Part shown: in pieces, positions 1 through 11,218 of the stretch | How positions within the stretch are numbered: position 1 is the first letter of the stretch | Layout of the letters: each line of letters begins with the position of its first letter | Source: Impatiens glandulifera | Lineage: Eukaryota > Streptophyta > Magnoliopsida > Ericales > Balsaminaceae | Assembly (NCBI RefSeq): GCF_907164915.1 | Contig: NC_061862.1 | Span: 62,335,910-62,399,909 of the forward strand | Length of the DNA: 64,000 nt | Direction: 5' to 3' | Translations under genes and position numbers: made by a program | The notes under the pieces: model-generated | Databases searched by the model: none | Told to the model about the DNA's origin: nothing | The model's input: only the letters and a program-made list of their open reading frames with translations

Positions 1-72
1 ATGTTAGTTGAAGAGATTCTTGGAATGGAGGCAACATGCAGGAACGAGTGTGGAAAGAGGGACCAGAGTTGA
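1..72 (+). CDS. Possible C-terminal end of an unrecognised protein (cut by window edge)
   Basis: Frame 1 is open from base 1 and ends at TGA (70-72), giving 23 residues rich in charged residues and cysteines, ending CGKRDQS. The following bases to 177 look like a 3' UTR (T-rich, no long ORF). After removal of the retrotransposon at 178-10111, this leader continues at 10117. I do not recognise the protein and the length is too short to be sure it is coding. The retrotransposon would then sit in the 3' UTR or just downstream of this gene. Confidence 0.3.
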   Translation: MLVEEILGMEATCRNECGKRDQS

Positions 73-177
73 ATATCTTTGTATTTTTATGAACTCATTT
101 TGTATGACTGTATTTTGTTAATCAAGACCGAGTATTTTGTAAAAGATGAAAAATGTTGAACCTTTTTTTGTAGTAAA

Positions 178-1938
178 TGTTGGGTCAAATTATTTTGACT
201 AAGTGTTGAAATAATTTAATCATTGAGATTTTGATGATGAAATGACTTATGAGTTTTGATGCAGGTGTATTAAAATCATATTTCATAAGACTTGGCTCTA
301 ATGAGGGTCATTAGACCGACTTTGACATTAGATGCAAATAATTAGACGTGCAGTCTAATGAATGCAAAGAATTAAACGTACAGTCTAACTCAGCGGAGTT
401 AAACGTGTAGTCTAATGAATGCAAAAAATTAGACGTACAATCTAACTCAGCGGAGTTAGACGTGTAGTCCAATAGATTTTGGAATTAGACGTGCAGTCTA
501 ACTCAACGGAGTTAGACATGCAGTCTATTGGAATGAGAAAATTAGACGTGCAGTCTAACTCAGCGGAGTTAGACGTGCAGTCTAATATATTCGGAATTAG
601 ACGTGTAGTCTAACTCAGTAGAGTTAGACGTGCAGTCTAATATGTGCAGAATTAGACGTGTAGTCTAATTAAGTGAAAGTTAGACGTAAGTCTAACTCCT
701 TCAGACAAGTCTGAGGTAAAACCGGAATTAGACGTACAATCTAACTCAGTGGAGTTAGACTTGCAGTCTAATGGTTATTGGATAATTAGACGTGTAGTCT
801 AATTAGTGAAAGTTAGACGTGAGTCTAACTCCTTCAGACAAGTCTGAGGTAGAACTGGAATTAGACATGCAGTCTAACTCAGTGGAGTTAGACATGCAGT
901 CTAATGGTTATTGGATAATTAGACGTGTAGTCTAATTAGTGAAAGTTAGACGTGAGTCTAATTCCTTCAGATTAGTCTGAAGTGATTGTAATTAGATGTA
1001 AGTCTAATTCTATTAGACCGGGTCTAATGGACTATGTTATTAGACGGAGACGTTTGATTTCATTAGACTGATTTTCACAATCCGTCTAACTGAAATACGT
1101 CTAATGCTCAGCTTAAGCAGTATGCTTGAAGCTAGCACCCGCCTACCCACGTGCTATAGTTGTACCCTACTCCTGTTCCACTTTCTAGTGAAGATCAGTA
1201 CAACATCTATATGCAACCAACCAACGAATGCCACGTAAGAGAATTTTCCTCATATTACTTGTTTTGCAAGTACATCTCTGATGAAATATTCAGCGCACTA
1301 CTAGTGGTGTACGACCACGATCCTTGTGCTCATAACCTGTTATGTACAATGGAGGCTTTCCTGCTCAGTATTTAACAAATTCCAAGGACAACGGACAATC
1401 TGCCTTACGAACTACCATATTTTACAAAGAGTTAATCTACAATTCTGCTTGCTATTCTAGAGATAGAATTCAAGCCTTTGAATATTCATACTGTGAAGCT
1501 GCTTTCTGATTGTACTGTGTGTGAATCAAGAGAGAGCTAGAATCAAAAACACCTTTATCTGAGTGATATTATTCATCTTGTAATTGAACAGAGAGTGTTA
1601 TGTTCAATAGTGAACTAAGTGTGTGTAAACTGTATTTGATTCAAATCATATTATAGTGAATCCTTTCGGTGATTGGAAGAAGGGGTGACGTAGGAGAGTT
1701 TCTCCGAACATCCATAAACAAACTACTGTGGTCTTTCATTTCTGTCATCTTTTCATATTTCATCTTGAGCTTCAAACCCAAGTAAACAATTCCGCCTTGA
1801 ATCTGTTTCAAATGTTTACAAGTGTTTGAGTAGAATAGAAAGTGAATTAAATCCCTAACAGGATTTTTTCAAACCATTTTTCATAAGCCTTCATCCATAG
1901 CCAGACTCCCATCTCTATCGATAAAGCCGATCCTATCA
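178..1938 (+). repeat. 5' LTR of the gag-only element
   Basis: This LTR is 1761 bp, TG...CA bounded, and nearly the same as 8300-10111. Roughly its first 900 bp are dominated by TAGACG palindromes (337-1120). The part from about 1130 on is unique sequence, including CTCAGTATTTAACAAA near 1364, which could be a TATA-like promoter. It lacks about 45 bp present in the 3' LTR near 9490-9535. A block around 1679-1733 (gaagaaggggtgacgtagg, then ctccgaacatccataaa) recurs in the solo LTRs at 14893-16425 and 45356-46507. The short open frames in both LTRs look like chance. Confidence 0.93.
337..1120. repeat. TAGACG palindromic minisatellite inside the 5' LTR
   Basis: The 17-bp near-palindrome TTAGACGTGCAGTCTAA recurs with variants, alternating with a second palindrome in which GTCTAACTC and GAGTTAGAC flank AGCG-type spacers. 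The composite unit is roughly 48-55 bp, with one longer higher-order unit repeated from about 660 to 960. The same array is in the 3' LTR (8461-9230). In RNA these would fold into a series of hairpins. Confidence 0.9.
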
Positions 1939-1940
1939 AT

Positions 1941-1953
1941 TGGTATCAGAGTC
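1941..1953 (+). other. Primer-binding site (initiator tRNA-Met type)
   Basis: TGGTATCAGAGTC lies two bases after the 5' LTR end. TGGTATCAGAG is the usual complement of the 3' end of plant initiator tRNA-Met used by copia elements. It fixes the orientation of the element as plus. Confidence 0.9.
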
Positions 1954-1983
1954 TTGTTTCTATTCTCAAGCCTTTCCTGAAAT

Positions 1984-3802
1984 ATGTCGACCATAACCAA
2001 AGATGCTAGTGCTACAGCCATTCCAACTTTCTCTCGAAAAAACTACATTGTTTGGAAGAAAAGAGTTCGTGCTCATCTTTCTTCCCTTCATGACGACATG
2101 TGGAGCGTTGTCACAGAAGGTCCTATCAAGATTGATAAGGAGAAGACTGACTGGACCGCTGATGAAAAGAGACAGAACAACCTCAACAACATGGCTCTTG
2201 ATGTCCTGTACAGATCTCTCGATAACAGCATGTTCAACTACATTATCGAATGCTACACTGCCAAAGAGGTCTGGGACAGACTCACCCAACTGTGTGAGGG
2301 AAAATAAGATCATGGTTACCACTCAACAGTTTAAAAGCTTCAAGATGCGTCCTGGTGAAACAATGAACGATTTTGACACCAGATTCAGCAAGATCGTCTC
2401 CTCTCTGTCTATCCTAGGCAAAACCTATAGCAACCGGGAGCTTGATATCAAGGTCATGCGTGCTCTTCCAAGGGAATGAGACATAAAGACAATGGCGATT
2501 AGAGAATCCAAAGATCTTAACAAGATCTCTCTCTTTGATCTCTTTGCTGATCTTAAGGCCTATGAGTTCAAGTTGAACTATAGGATGGAAGAAGATCAAC
2601 CCACATCCGTTATCATTGCCAAGGCGCTGGTGACTGCTGAAGAGCCACCAACTGCTCCGGATGTGAAGATGGCAGCTCAGCAGCTGAGCAGCGATGCCAT
2701 GTCTCTCTTTGTGAAGAATTTGCGACTTCATGAAGAAGGGCAACTCTAACTCAAACTCTTCAAATTTTAATGACAATAAAAAATTTAAAGCTAATGTTAC
2801 TTGTTTTAACTGTGGTATTAAAGGTCATTATGCATCGGAATGCCGGAAGCCGAAACGTGAAGATGCCAAGAATGATGAAAAAAAGATGAAGGCTCTTATG
2901 GAAGGTGACGGGAAGAACAGAGGAAACAGCCGTGGTTCCTACTTTTCATCCAGTGAAGCGATGAAGAAGAGGTGGCCTGCTTCATGGTAAGAGAAGATGA
3001 AGAAAAAACTCAAGAGACTGAGGTATTTGACTTCTCTTCCGAAAGGTTTTCAAGGGAACAACTGGTAGCTTCACTAGATGACATGGTCATTGAGTACAGA
3101 AAGCTAGCAGAATCCCTAAACGAAACTAAATCTTCACCAGATATAAACAAACCAAATTTGTCTCAAGCTGAAGAGTCAAATGTTTTTGAAAAGAAGATTG
3201 AAGAGATCTCATCTGAAAATGAGATGCTCAAAGAACAGATTCAAACCTTTTCATCTGAAAACAAAAGGTTAAACTATGTTGTCTGTGCATGGACAAGGTC
3301 CGGAGAACCTGTCAAACATCAGATCAGCATGTTGAAACCTGCTGGATCTAGATCCGGATTGGGGTTTGATAGCAATGACCCTAACCTGTCATGCAAAAAG
3401 TCCAACTCATCTGACAAACTTAATCCAATAAGTTTTGTCAAAGGGAGTATGACTGACGTTGAATCTGATCCTATTCATGAAGAAGTTGCTTTCAAAAATG
3501 AAATAGTTTATGTTCCGCCCACTGTTAGCTAGCTTAAGAATAGGCTAGAAGCAGCTAATAAGTTTGGCAATTTAAAACATGACTCTAAGTCAAAGAGTTT
3601 TAAAAGAAAGTCTTCTTCAAAAGCTAAGGGATCAGTGGCTAGCAGGAAGTCATCTGCTAAGTCAAAATCTTATGCATTAATCACAACACAAAACGGGAAA
3701 TCCATAAGAATATCTCAAATATGGATTCCTAAGGGACTAATTGATCGAGGACCCAATTGAGTATGGGTACCAAAATGTGTAAATAGTTTCTTTTGTAGGT
3801 GA
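1984..3802 (+). pseudogene. gag: Degenerate copia-type gag polyprotein
   Basis: The frame starts at ATG 1984 and must move through several frames to read through: frame 1 to about 2300, frame 2 to about 2745, frame 0 to about 2985, then frame 2 to 3802. There are in-frame stops at 2477-2479 (TGA where W is expected after ALPRE), 3530-3532 and 3758-3760. Visible parts are a UBN2-like gag core (NYIVWKKRVRAHL, AKEVWDRL, MNDFDTRFSKIV), a CCHC zinc knuckle (CFNCGIKGHYASEC, near 2803-2845), a glutamate/serine-rich coiled-coil-like stretch (3000-3280) and a basic K/S-rich tail ending near the VWVPK motif. In related elements that motif is followed at once by the protease; here no protease follows. 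Gag would package the element RNA in virus-like particles; this copy cannot make it intact. Confidence 0.85.
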
Positions 3803-4638
3803 TGCAGGAGGATTGCAGGAAGGAAGCAAGAAGAATACTATTTTGAGTACACAGTCTGAAAGATCAACAATGGCCTTTGCCATTCTAGTAGATAAATGTT
3901 TTTATTTGTTAAAAATGTTTTTGGTCTTTGGACCACAAAAACTATTTATTTTGTTCTTATGATTCATATACATAATGAGAGAAAAAATTACTTTGGAAGC
4001 ACGGATACCCTCTAGATGAATATTCTTAATCGGTCTATTAAACAAGTGTGTCTAAAAGAAACGGTTTGTACTTAGACGTATTTTTGCTAAAAATCTATAC
4101 ATCTAAGTCTATGAGTTGAGGTGTTAAACCTAGGCGATTAGACGGACACGTCTAATAGACGTTAGACGTTTTTACGTCATGAGCAAGAGGATGCTCACGT
4201 CTAATCAAACACACGTCTAATACGTGGTGTTTATGCGGAATTAGACGTACACGTCTAATAGACATTAGATGTACACGTCTAATAGACATTAGACGTATTG
4301 CTATACAACACGGAATTAGACGTATGCGTCTAATAAACCCATCCGTCTAATAAACGTTTGGATATATGGATTTTTGTTGTAAGGAAAACGTCTAACTACG
4401 TGTCGATTAGACTGATCAAGGACAGCTGTCCCACATGAGGATATATCCGTTTTTCCCGCTCAAAATATTAAACAGTCATCTCTTATTAACATAAAGACAC
4501 GTGTCTTTCAAGTTTAGAGAAAATGACTGATATACCCTCATTTTTAATGATGTCTCCTTGAAAAATGACGTCTAACATTTATTGATGGGCCATACCCTTA
4601 AGAAAAGTGACGGTTATTCTGTGTATTTCTTTTCTGTC
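3803..4638. other. Non-coding internal region between gag and ORF2
   Basis: No ORF of note. The stretch where pol would normally lie holds T-rich spacer (3880-4020) and then a TAGACG palindrome block (about 4070-4420). Confidence 0.7.
4070..4420. repeat. Internal TAGACG palindrome block
   Basis: Repeats of TTAGACGTACACGTCTAATAGAC type; each is an inverted repeat of TTAGACG and CGTCTAA around a short centre. The core is the same as in the LTR arrays but with different spacing (about 20-30 bp). Confidence 0.85.
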
Positions 4639-4647
4639 TATATAAGG
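4639..4647 (+). promoter_or_regulatory. Candidate TATA box for ORF2
   Basis: TATATAAGG lies 121 bp upstream of the ORF2 start codon at 4768 and is followed by a pyrimidine-rich leader (CTCTCTAAATCTCTC near 4720-4735). Its position between gag and ORF2 suggests ORF2 has its own promoter. This is read from sequence only. Confidence 0.55.
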
Positions 4648-4767
4648 ACATTAGTGCATGAGTTTGAAAGTTTTCAATCTCTCGAAATCCTTAAGAACCC
4701 TAGTTTTCTTTGCATTTCTCTCTCTAAATCTCTCTGAAATCTCGTGTCGGTTCATATTCTTTCGAAA

Positions 4768-7700
4768 ATGGTGAACAAGAAAATCACTTTGGGTCATTGT
4801 ACTTTGCAGGTGGATTTTCCATCGGTGTACACTTTCGATCAACCGGAAGTGGTGGATATGTTTAGAACCCTAGAGTATTCTGGGTTGAGGAAGTATCTCA
4901 GTGGTCCGTTCGTATTCTATGAGAAAGAAGTTCGCGAGTTCTTCAAATCTTCAACTATGGTGGGTGAATCCATCATAGCAACCGTCAACGGCGTGGAGTT
5001 CTCTTTCAATGAATCCGTTTATACGGAGTTCTTTGAACTTCCGATGGAGGGGCACACTTTCGACTTGATCCTTTCATCAGAAGTCATGCAAGAGATGAAG
5101 AAGACCTTTTCTGCTGACGGTTCGATGATCCATGTTAATGGAAATAAGAAGGTTCTCAAACCCCCACTTCATTTTGCTGAACGACGTGGTGGCAAAAGCG
5201 CTACAAGGGAAATCTGGCTCCTTCCATCTCTATAGTCAAGACCGTTTTGACTATATGTGCGCTATTTCAAAGAGAATCCAGGTAAACTGGGCATCTACCC
5301 TTTTCCATAACCTCTACTTTTTGATTTGTCAATCAAACAAGGAAAGCATAACATATGCGGCTCAACTGAGTCGATTGATGGAGCATTTGGGGGTTCCCGT
5401 TGGAGAACCAGAGCAGATCAAATCTCCGAGAGTATTCACTGCCCTTCCAGTCGCTAGTACCCTGATAAGGATGAAGAACAACGTAGAATGTGCCTCTGGT
5501 GCATCTAGTTATCAAACAGGTGGAAAGCCCTCTACCCAATCCAAGCAACCGTCTGCTTCTGTTATGTCAACAGGGGCAAAAAGATCGAAAACAATAAATG
5601 AATCGGAGGCCAGTTCCTCTAGTCTGAAAAGTTCAAACAAGAAGGACTCTGAATCAGTCGATTCAAGGTTAAAGCAAGGTCTAGGCGTACTTGTTGCAAC
5701 TCCTATGTCCTCTCTATCCACTCCATCAATCATTTTAAGAAAGCCTTCGAGATCCGGTGTCTCAAAGGAAAAGAAGACGAAGGCGCCTCGCGCGTCTAAA
5801 TCATTGAAGGTAACATATTCTAAATCTTTGGCCGTTGTGCCTAAGTTTGATGTTCCTGTAGTGGAACAAGATGAATCCATTTTTTCTCCCTTAAGAGAAT
5901 TTGCTGAAGGGCCCGCTATTGAGTCAGCCGGTCCAAATGATGAAAACGCTAACAGGAATGTGTCTCCTATTGTTCAATTTGATCTAGTAGCCGCCAGTGC
6001 TACAGAAAGTGCTCAACCAGAACAAGGTGTTGTTCTTACCCTTATTGCTGGTGAATCTGTTGTAAAAGAATCCTTAGTAGCCGGGAAGGTTACTCGTGTA
6101 GAGCTCCCTGCCGAGCTATGTAAGAAACCCCAATCTGCATATGAGTTGATGCGGTCCGCAAGGTAGTCATGCGGAATAGTGTTCAGTGAACCCAAACCTG
6201 ATCCAAAACCTGTAGAGGTTGTTAGAAAAGGTAAGAAGATTGCAACTCCAGTTCCTGAAGAAGTATCGGAGGCAACAGGCATTGTTGACCTCATTTTAGA
6301 TTAAGTTAAAGTCATTGCGGCTGAAAAATTGGAAATTTTTGAATCATGGTCCCTGGAGAGATTGTCGTCCAAGTACAATGATACTCTGTCAAATTCTACG
6401 ATAACCCGAGAGTGGAAGAAATGTGTAGTCAATGAGACGAAAGTTCTCAAGTGGACTAAAACTTCATAGGTAGCTGAGGCTCTAAAGAGAAAAGATCTCG
6501 TTGAAGCATGCCTATGTGGAAGAGCCCTTTTCCCAATTCTTAAAGCCAGAAAGGCTAATTTCAATCCTGTTGAGAGAGGTTCTGAAATTGAAGTGAAAGT
6601 GTTAAAGAGGCTGGATGATATCATGGACAGTTATGTCTCGGTTGCTTCCCGATACGTTCATGGCACTAATTGCTCTAGTGCAAAGTCATTTAATGATGAT
6701 GAACCGATGGACATCCTTGATGCTGACAATTATGCCGATGAGCTAGACGCTGCTCTTTTCATCGAATTCGGGAATCTTTTTACTAAGAGAGACGTATTCT
6801 GGATCAACCAATTCAAGAGAATCCTCATACAAAAGAAGAGGAAGTGATTGTCCAAGAGCCCGAACAAGCTCTTGTAACAAATGAAGAAGAAGTTCTTGAA
6901 GAAAATGTTGTTGAGGAGGCTGTTCAAGCTCCTATTGAAGAAAACATTGTGATAACCTCTGTTGTGAGAACAGAGGAAGTTCAAGAGAAAATGGATGAGG
7001 TAACTCAGCCAGAGATTATCATATCTGAGGGGGAACCCTCCAAAGATAAGAATGCTGAAGAAGGAAGTTCCTCATCCGAGGAGGAACAGGATCAACAAGC
7101 AAGCTATAAAAAGCCCCGTCTATTCCCCGACACCATTGTGGGAAATGTTCATAAAAATATCAACATTCCTCTTCACTACTCTGGAAATATGTTTGAGAGA
7201 TTTCAGAGAGCTGAAGAAGAACTGTTAGAAGAGGAGCAGAATGAAGCTGCTAAGGTAGATGAGAAGAATCAACCGGAGCAATCCTTGCAGATTCATACAA
7301 ACTTTGAGCCAATTCAAAGCATGGCAGCAGAGTTTCAAGAGACCTCATCAAATGAAGAATCCTCTGTCGAAGGTAACAAGCTGTTAAAGTCTATGAAGTT
7401 TGTGCTCTCATCTCTTCAGAAGAGCATGATAAAGGCCATGAATACGAAGGAAGAAAAAAGAAAGGGATTTGGCGAGATTATCAAGGTCCTTACTGAATTG
7501 GATAACACCCTGAAGAAGAACACGTATGAGACTCATGTCTCAAATTTAAACTTCTCAAGTTTGAAAAGAATCTCTTCAGCCGTCAAACTGAATTGTTGGA
7601 CATTGAAAGACAAATCAATGATGAACGTCATAGGGAGACTTTGGAAGAATTCAGTCTGGTGAAGAATTAGATGGTGGAAATTCAGAGTTGTTTAAGTAGA

Positions 7701-8119
7701 AATGATAGTGAGCGACATGAATTTGCTGACTCCATTGCAAGGAAGTTTCAAGCAAAGGAGAACGCAAAGACTAATGCTGAAAGAGATCAACCTCGAATCA
7801 CCCAAGGCGAGTCAAGTAGAAGAAGTGACGGTGTGTCAACCGATATAGATCCAGACGAGCTCCAAGAAACGATGATAATCCTAGGCCAACCAAGAGAGGT
7901 GGAGGTCGAAGCGGTGGTGATCGTAGAGGCAGAAGCAGTGGTGATGGTCGTAGTAGGCTATCTGGTGTTGATCAAAGAGGTCCTGCCAGCGGTGGTGATC
8001 GTGGTGGTAGATCAAGTGGAAGCGGTCGTGGTGGTCGCAACTTTCCTCCTTTTCTCAACATGCTAACCGGCCAAGACATGAGCCTAACCGATCCTCGAGT
8101 TAAAAGGGAAGAACAATAA
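4768..8119 (+). pseudogene. Second ORF of the element: plant-transposon-like N-domain with acidic middle and RGG tail
   Basis: The start is ATG 4768 (MVNKKITLG). The N-terminal part (about 230 residues, with FDQPEVVDMFRTLEYSGLR, YEKEVREFF and LLNDVVAKALQGKSGSF) matches what I know as a plant retrotransposon or transposon-associated domain found in many uncharacterised Lamiales proteins. It changes frame in a C-run near 5160 (one-base slip). A Ser/Lys-rich linker follows (5510-5870). The next part has stops at 6164-6166, 6302-6304 and 6467-6469. After a frame change near 6845 comes an acidic Glu-rich region (6850-7370), then a helical stretch, and finally an Arg/Gly/Ser-rich RGG tail (about 7890-8040) ending at TAA 8117-8119. 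No catalytic motif is seen. The RGG tail suggests RNA binding (inference). The copy is dead in at least five places, but its order of parts is complete. Confidence 0.7.
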
Positions 8120-8286
8120 TTTCTTTTCTTCTACTCTATTTAAGTCTTTCAAACAATGTTTCCTTGATGGTTTTCTGAATATTGGTTTTTGGAAGTTTGA
8201 TGTAAGTGAACAAGGGTTTGTTTTATTTATATGATGAATGCATATTTTGGTATATATATATATGCAGGTTTTCAATTTCTTCATCA

Positions 8287-8299
8287 AAAGGGGGAAAAT
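8287..8299 (+). other. Polypurine tract
   Basis: AAAAGGGGGAAAAT directly precedes the 3' LTR, as needed for plus-strand priming. Confidence 0.85.
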
Positions 8300-10111
8300 T
8301 GTTGGGTCAAATTATTTTGACTAAGTGTTGAAATAATTTAACCATTGAGATTTTGATGATGAAATGACTTATGAGTTTTGATGCAGGTGTATTGAAATCA
8401 TATTTCATAAGACTTGGCTCTAATGAGGGTCATTAGACCGATTTTGGCATTAAATGCAAAGAATTAGACGTGCAGTCTAATGAATGCAAAAAAATAGACG
8501 TGTAGTCTAACTCAGCAGAGTTAGACGTGCAGTCTAATGAATACAAAGAATTAGACATACAGTCTAACTCAGCGGAGCTAGACGTGCAGTCTAATAGATT
8601 TTGGAATTAGACGTGCAGTTTAACTCAACGGAGTTAGACGTGCAGTCTATTGGAATGAGAAAATTAGACGTGCAGTCTAACTCAGTGGAGTTAGAAGTGC
8701 AGTCTAATATATTCGGAATTAGACGTGCAGTCTAACTCAGTGGAGTTAGACGTGCAGTCTAATATGTGCGAAATTAGACGTGTAGTCTAATTAAGTGAAA
8801 GTTAGACGTAAGTCTAACTCCTTCAGACAAGTCTAAGGTAGAACCGGAATTAGACGTACAGTCTAACTCAATGGAGTTAGACGTCCAGTCTAATAGTTAT
8901 TGGATAATTAGACGTGTAATCTAATTAGTGAAAGTTAGACGTGAGTCTAACTCCTTCAGACAAGTCTGAGGTAGAACCGGAATTAGACGTGCAGTCTAAC
9001 TCAATGTAGTTGGACGTGCAGTCTAATGGTTATTGGATAATTAGACGTGTAGTCTAATTAGTGAAAGTTAGACGTGAGTCTAACTCCTTCAAATTAGTCT
9101 GAAGTGATTGTAATTAGACGTAAGTCTAATCCTATTAGACCAGACGGTCTAATGGACTATGTTATTAGACGGAGACGTTTGATTTCATTAGACTGATTTT
9201 CACAATCCGTCTAACTGAAATACGTCTAATGCTCAGCTTAAGCAGTATGCTTGAAGCTAGCACCCGCCTACCCACGTGCTATAGTTGTACCCTACTCCTG
9301 TTCCACTTTCTAGTGAAGATCAGTACAACAGCTATATGCAACCAACCAACGAATGCCACGTAAGAGAGTTTTCCTCATATTACTTGTTTTGCAGGTACAT
9401 CTCTGATGGAATATTCGGCGGACTACCAGCGGTGTACGGCCACGATCCTTGTGCTCAGAACCTGCTGTGTACAATGGAGGCTTTCCAATTGAAGAGTGCC
9501 ACGTATTATTCTAAAAGATTCGCCCGTTAGCTCCTGCTCAGTATTTAACAAATCTCAAGGACAACGGACAATCTGCCTTACAAACTGCTAGATTTTACAA
9601 AGAGTTAATCTACAATTCTGCTTGCTATTCAAGAGAGAGAATTCAAGCCTTTGAATAATCATACTGTGAAGCTGCTTTCTGATTGTACTATGTGTGAATC
9701 AAGAGAGAACTAGAATCAAAAACATCTTTAGCTGAGTGATATTCTTCATCTTGTAATTGAACAGTGAGTGTTCTGTTCAATAGTGAGCTAAGTGTGTGTA
9801 AACTGTATTTGATTCGAATTATATTATAGTGAATCCTTTTGGTGGTTGGAAGAAGGGGTGACGTAGGAGAGTTTCTCCGAACATCCATAAACAAACTACT
9901 GTGTTCTTCATTTATGTCATCTTTTCATATTTCATCTTGAGCTTCAAACCCAAGTAAACAATTCCGCCTTGAATCTGTTTCAAGTATTTACAAGTGTTTG
10001 AGTAGAATAAAAAGTGAATTAAATCCCTAATAGAATTTTTTTCAAACCGTTTTTCATAAGCCTTCATCCATAGCCAGACCCCCGTCTCTATCGATAAAGC
10101 CAATCCTATCA
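8300..10111 (+). repeat. 3' LTR of the gag-only element
   Basis: This LTR is 1812 bp, TGTTGGGTC to CCTATCA, followed by the right target duplication GTAAA. It contains the TAGACG array at 8461-9230. Relative to the 5' LTR it keeps a block near 9490-9535 that the 5' LTR has lost. Scattered substitutions between the two LTRs show that the insertion is not very recent. Confidence 0.93.
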
Positions 10112-10116
10112 GTAAA

Positions 10117-11209
10117 GGACCGACTTTTTATATCATCTTTAGGCATCAATTGCCATATGTTTATAATACTTGTCTTTGAATGAAAAATCCATCTTTTAGC
10201 TTCCGCTTATGTGACAGTTTTCTAGTATTTTATATGTTCTAGCATGATTACTGATTAGGTTCCACCATCTATATTCTAGACCGGTAATTTAGATTTAGGG
10301 ATGTTTCAACAAGTGCCACATAAATGAAATCTATTTATCTATCTATTACGAACTAGTTTGTGTCCATAATAAATGACTGGCCGTTTATGTGTGGAAACAT
10401 ATCATCCTTAGATTATGTCTTAGATTATGCTAAGTAGACTTGACAAATATGGTTTTAAAATAGTAATTAGTAGTGCAAGAACACTTCTAAAGTGGCCAAC
10501 ATCATTTCATTTAGTAGAGACCGTCTAATTTGACATAGTGTTAAAACTCTTTTCTACCTATAATCAAATACCAAACCAATTTGAACGAATCTCTAATTAT
10601 ATAATGTTCTTATACTATATTTACTTTTTCAAATTTTGCGAGAAAAATTAAGTGATAATTCTTTTGTCAAAATATTATTTTTAATAAAAAAAAGCTAAAA
10701 AATGACTTTAAATAAATTTACCATTTATTTTTAATCTCGACTGAGAGATTGAAGATGAATGTTGGTTATGAGATTTGATTATTCATTTTTTTTTTTATGA
10801 ATTTCAATTTATCAAAAGAATAATTTCCCAAATTCCGTATGGATTTAATGTATTACAATATTTAAATGATTTAAATCTTGATAGAAATATTTTATTTTTA
10901 TTTTTATTTTTTATTTACAAGAAAATCTTATGTATTAATTAGCATGTCTATTATTCAATAATAAAAATATATCACATTTATTCAAATAATATTCACATTT
11001 AATATATATTTATTAAAATAGCAACTTACAATTTATTTGAAGATATACCAACTATATCTTTCCATCATTATTTAATTAAAATTTTGTTTGAAATTATTAT
11101 ATTTATATATATAGTTAATTTTATTTGATTAATAATAAAATTGATTGTTAGAATCGGTGTTGACTATAGAGGGGGTTCTGAATATAGTTAACAACTTTCG
11201 ATTCGATGT
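10117..11209. other. AT-rich spacer, no gene seen
   Basis: No ORF or recognisable element. It starts as the continuation of the sequence interrupted at 177 and becomes strongly AT-rich from about 10620. Confidence 0.6.
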
Positions 11210-11218
11210 TAATTATGT

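Larger units (their letters stand above)
178..10111 (+). mobile_element. Non-autonomous, gag-bearing LTR retrotransposon lacking pol (LARD/TR-GAG-like)
   Basis: Two long direct repeats (178-1938 and 8300-10111) begin TGTTGGGTC and end CCTATCA. They are flanked by a perfect 5-bp duplication GTAAA (173-177 and 10112-10116). A primer-binding site for initiator tRNA-Met follows the 5' LTR and a polypurine tract precedes the 3' LTR. Internally there is a copia-type gag (1984-3802, broken) and a second long reading frame (4768-8119, broken). I find no protease DSG motif, no integrase HHCC or D,D35E block, no YVDD reverse transcriptase and no RNase H anywhere between 3803 and 8286. Such elements must use enzymes from a relative. 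The gag family is copia-like, so an autonomous copia partner is the likely helper (inference). Confidence 0.93.

Noticed and set aside
1160..1375. ORF in the 5' LTR, also at 9285-9530
   Set aside because: Lies in LTR sequence, starts without ATG, and differs in length between LTRs; no known family.
7671..8066. Val-rich C-terminus of an ORF near the end of ORF2
   Set aside because: Wrong frame of the RGG-coding tail; the Arg/Gly frame matches the family pattern.
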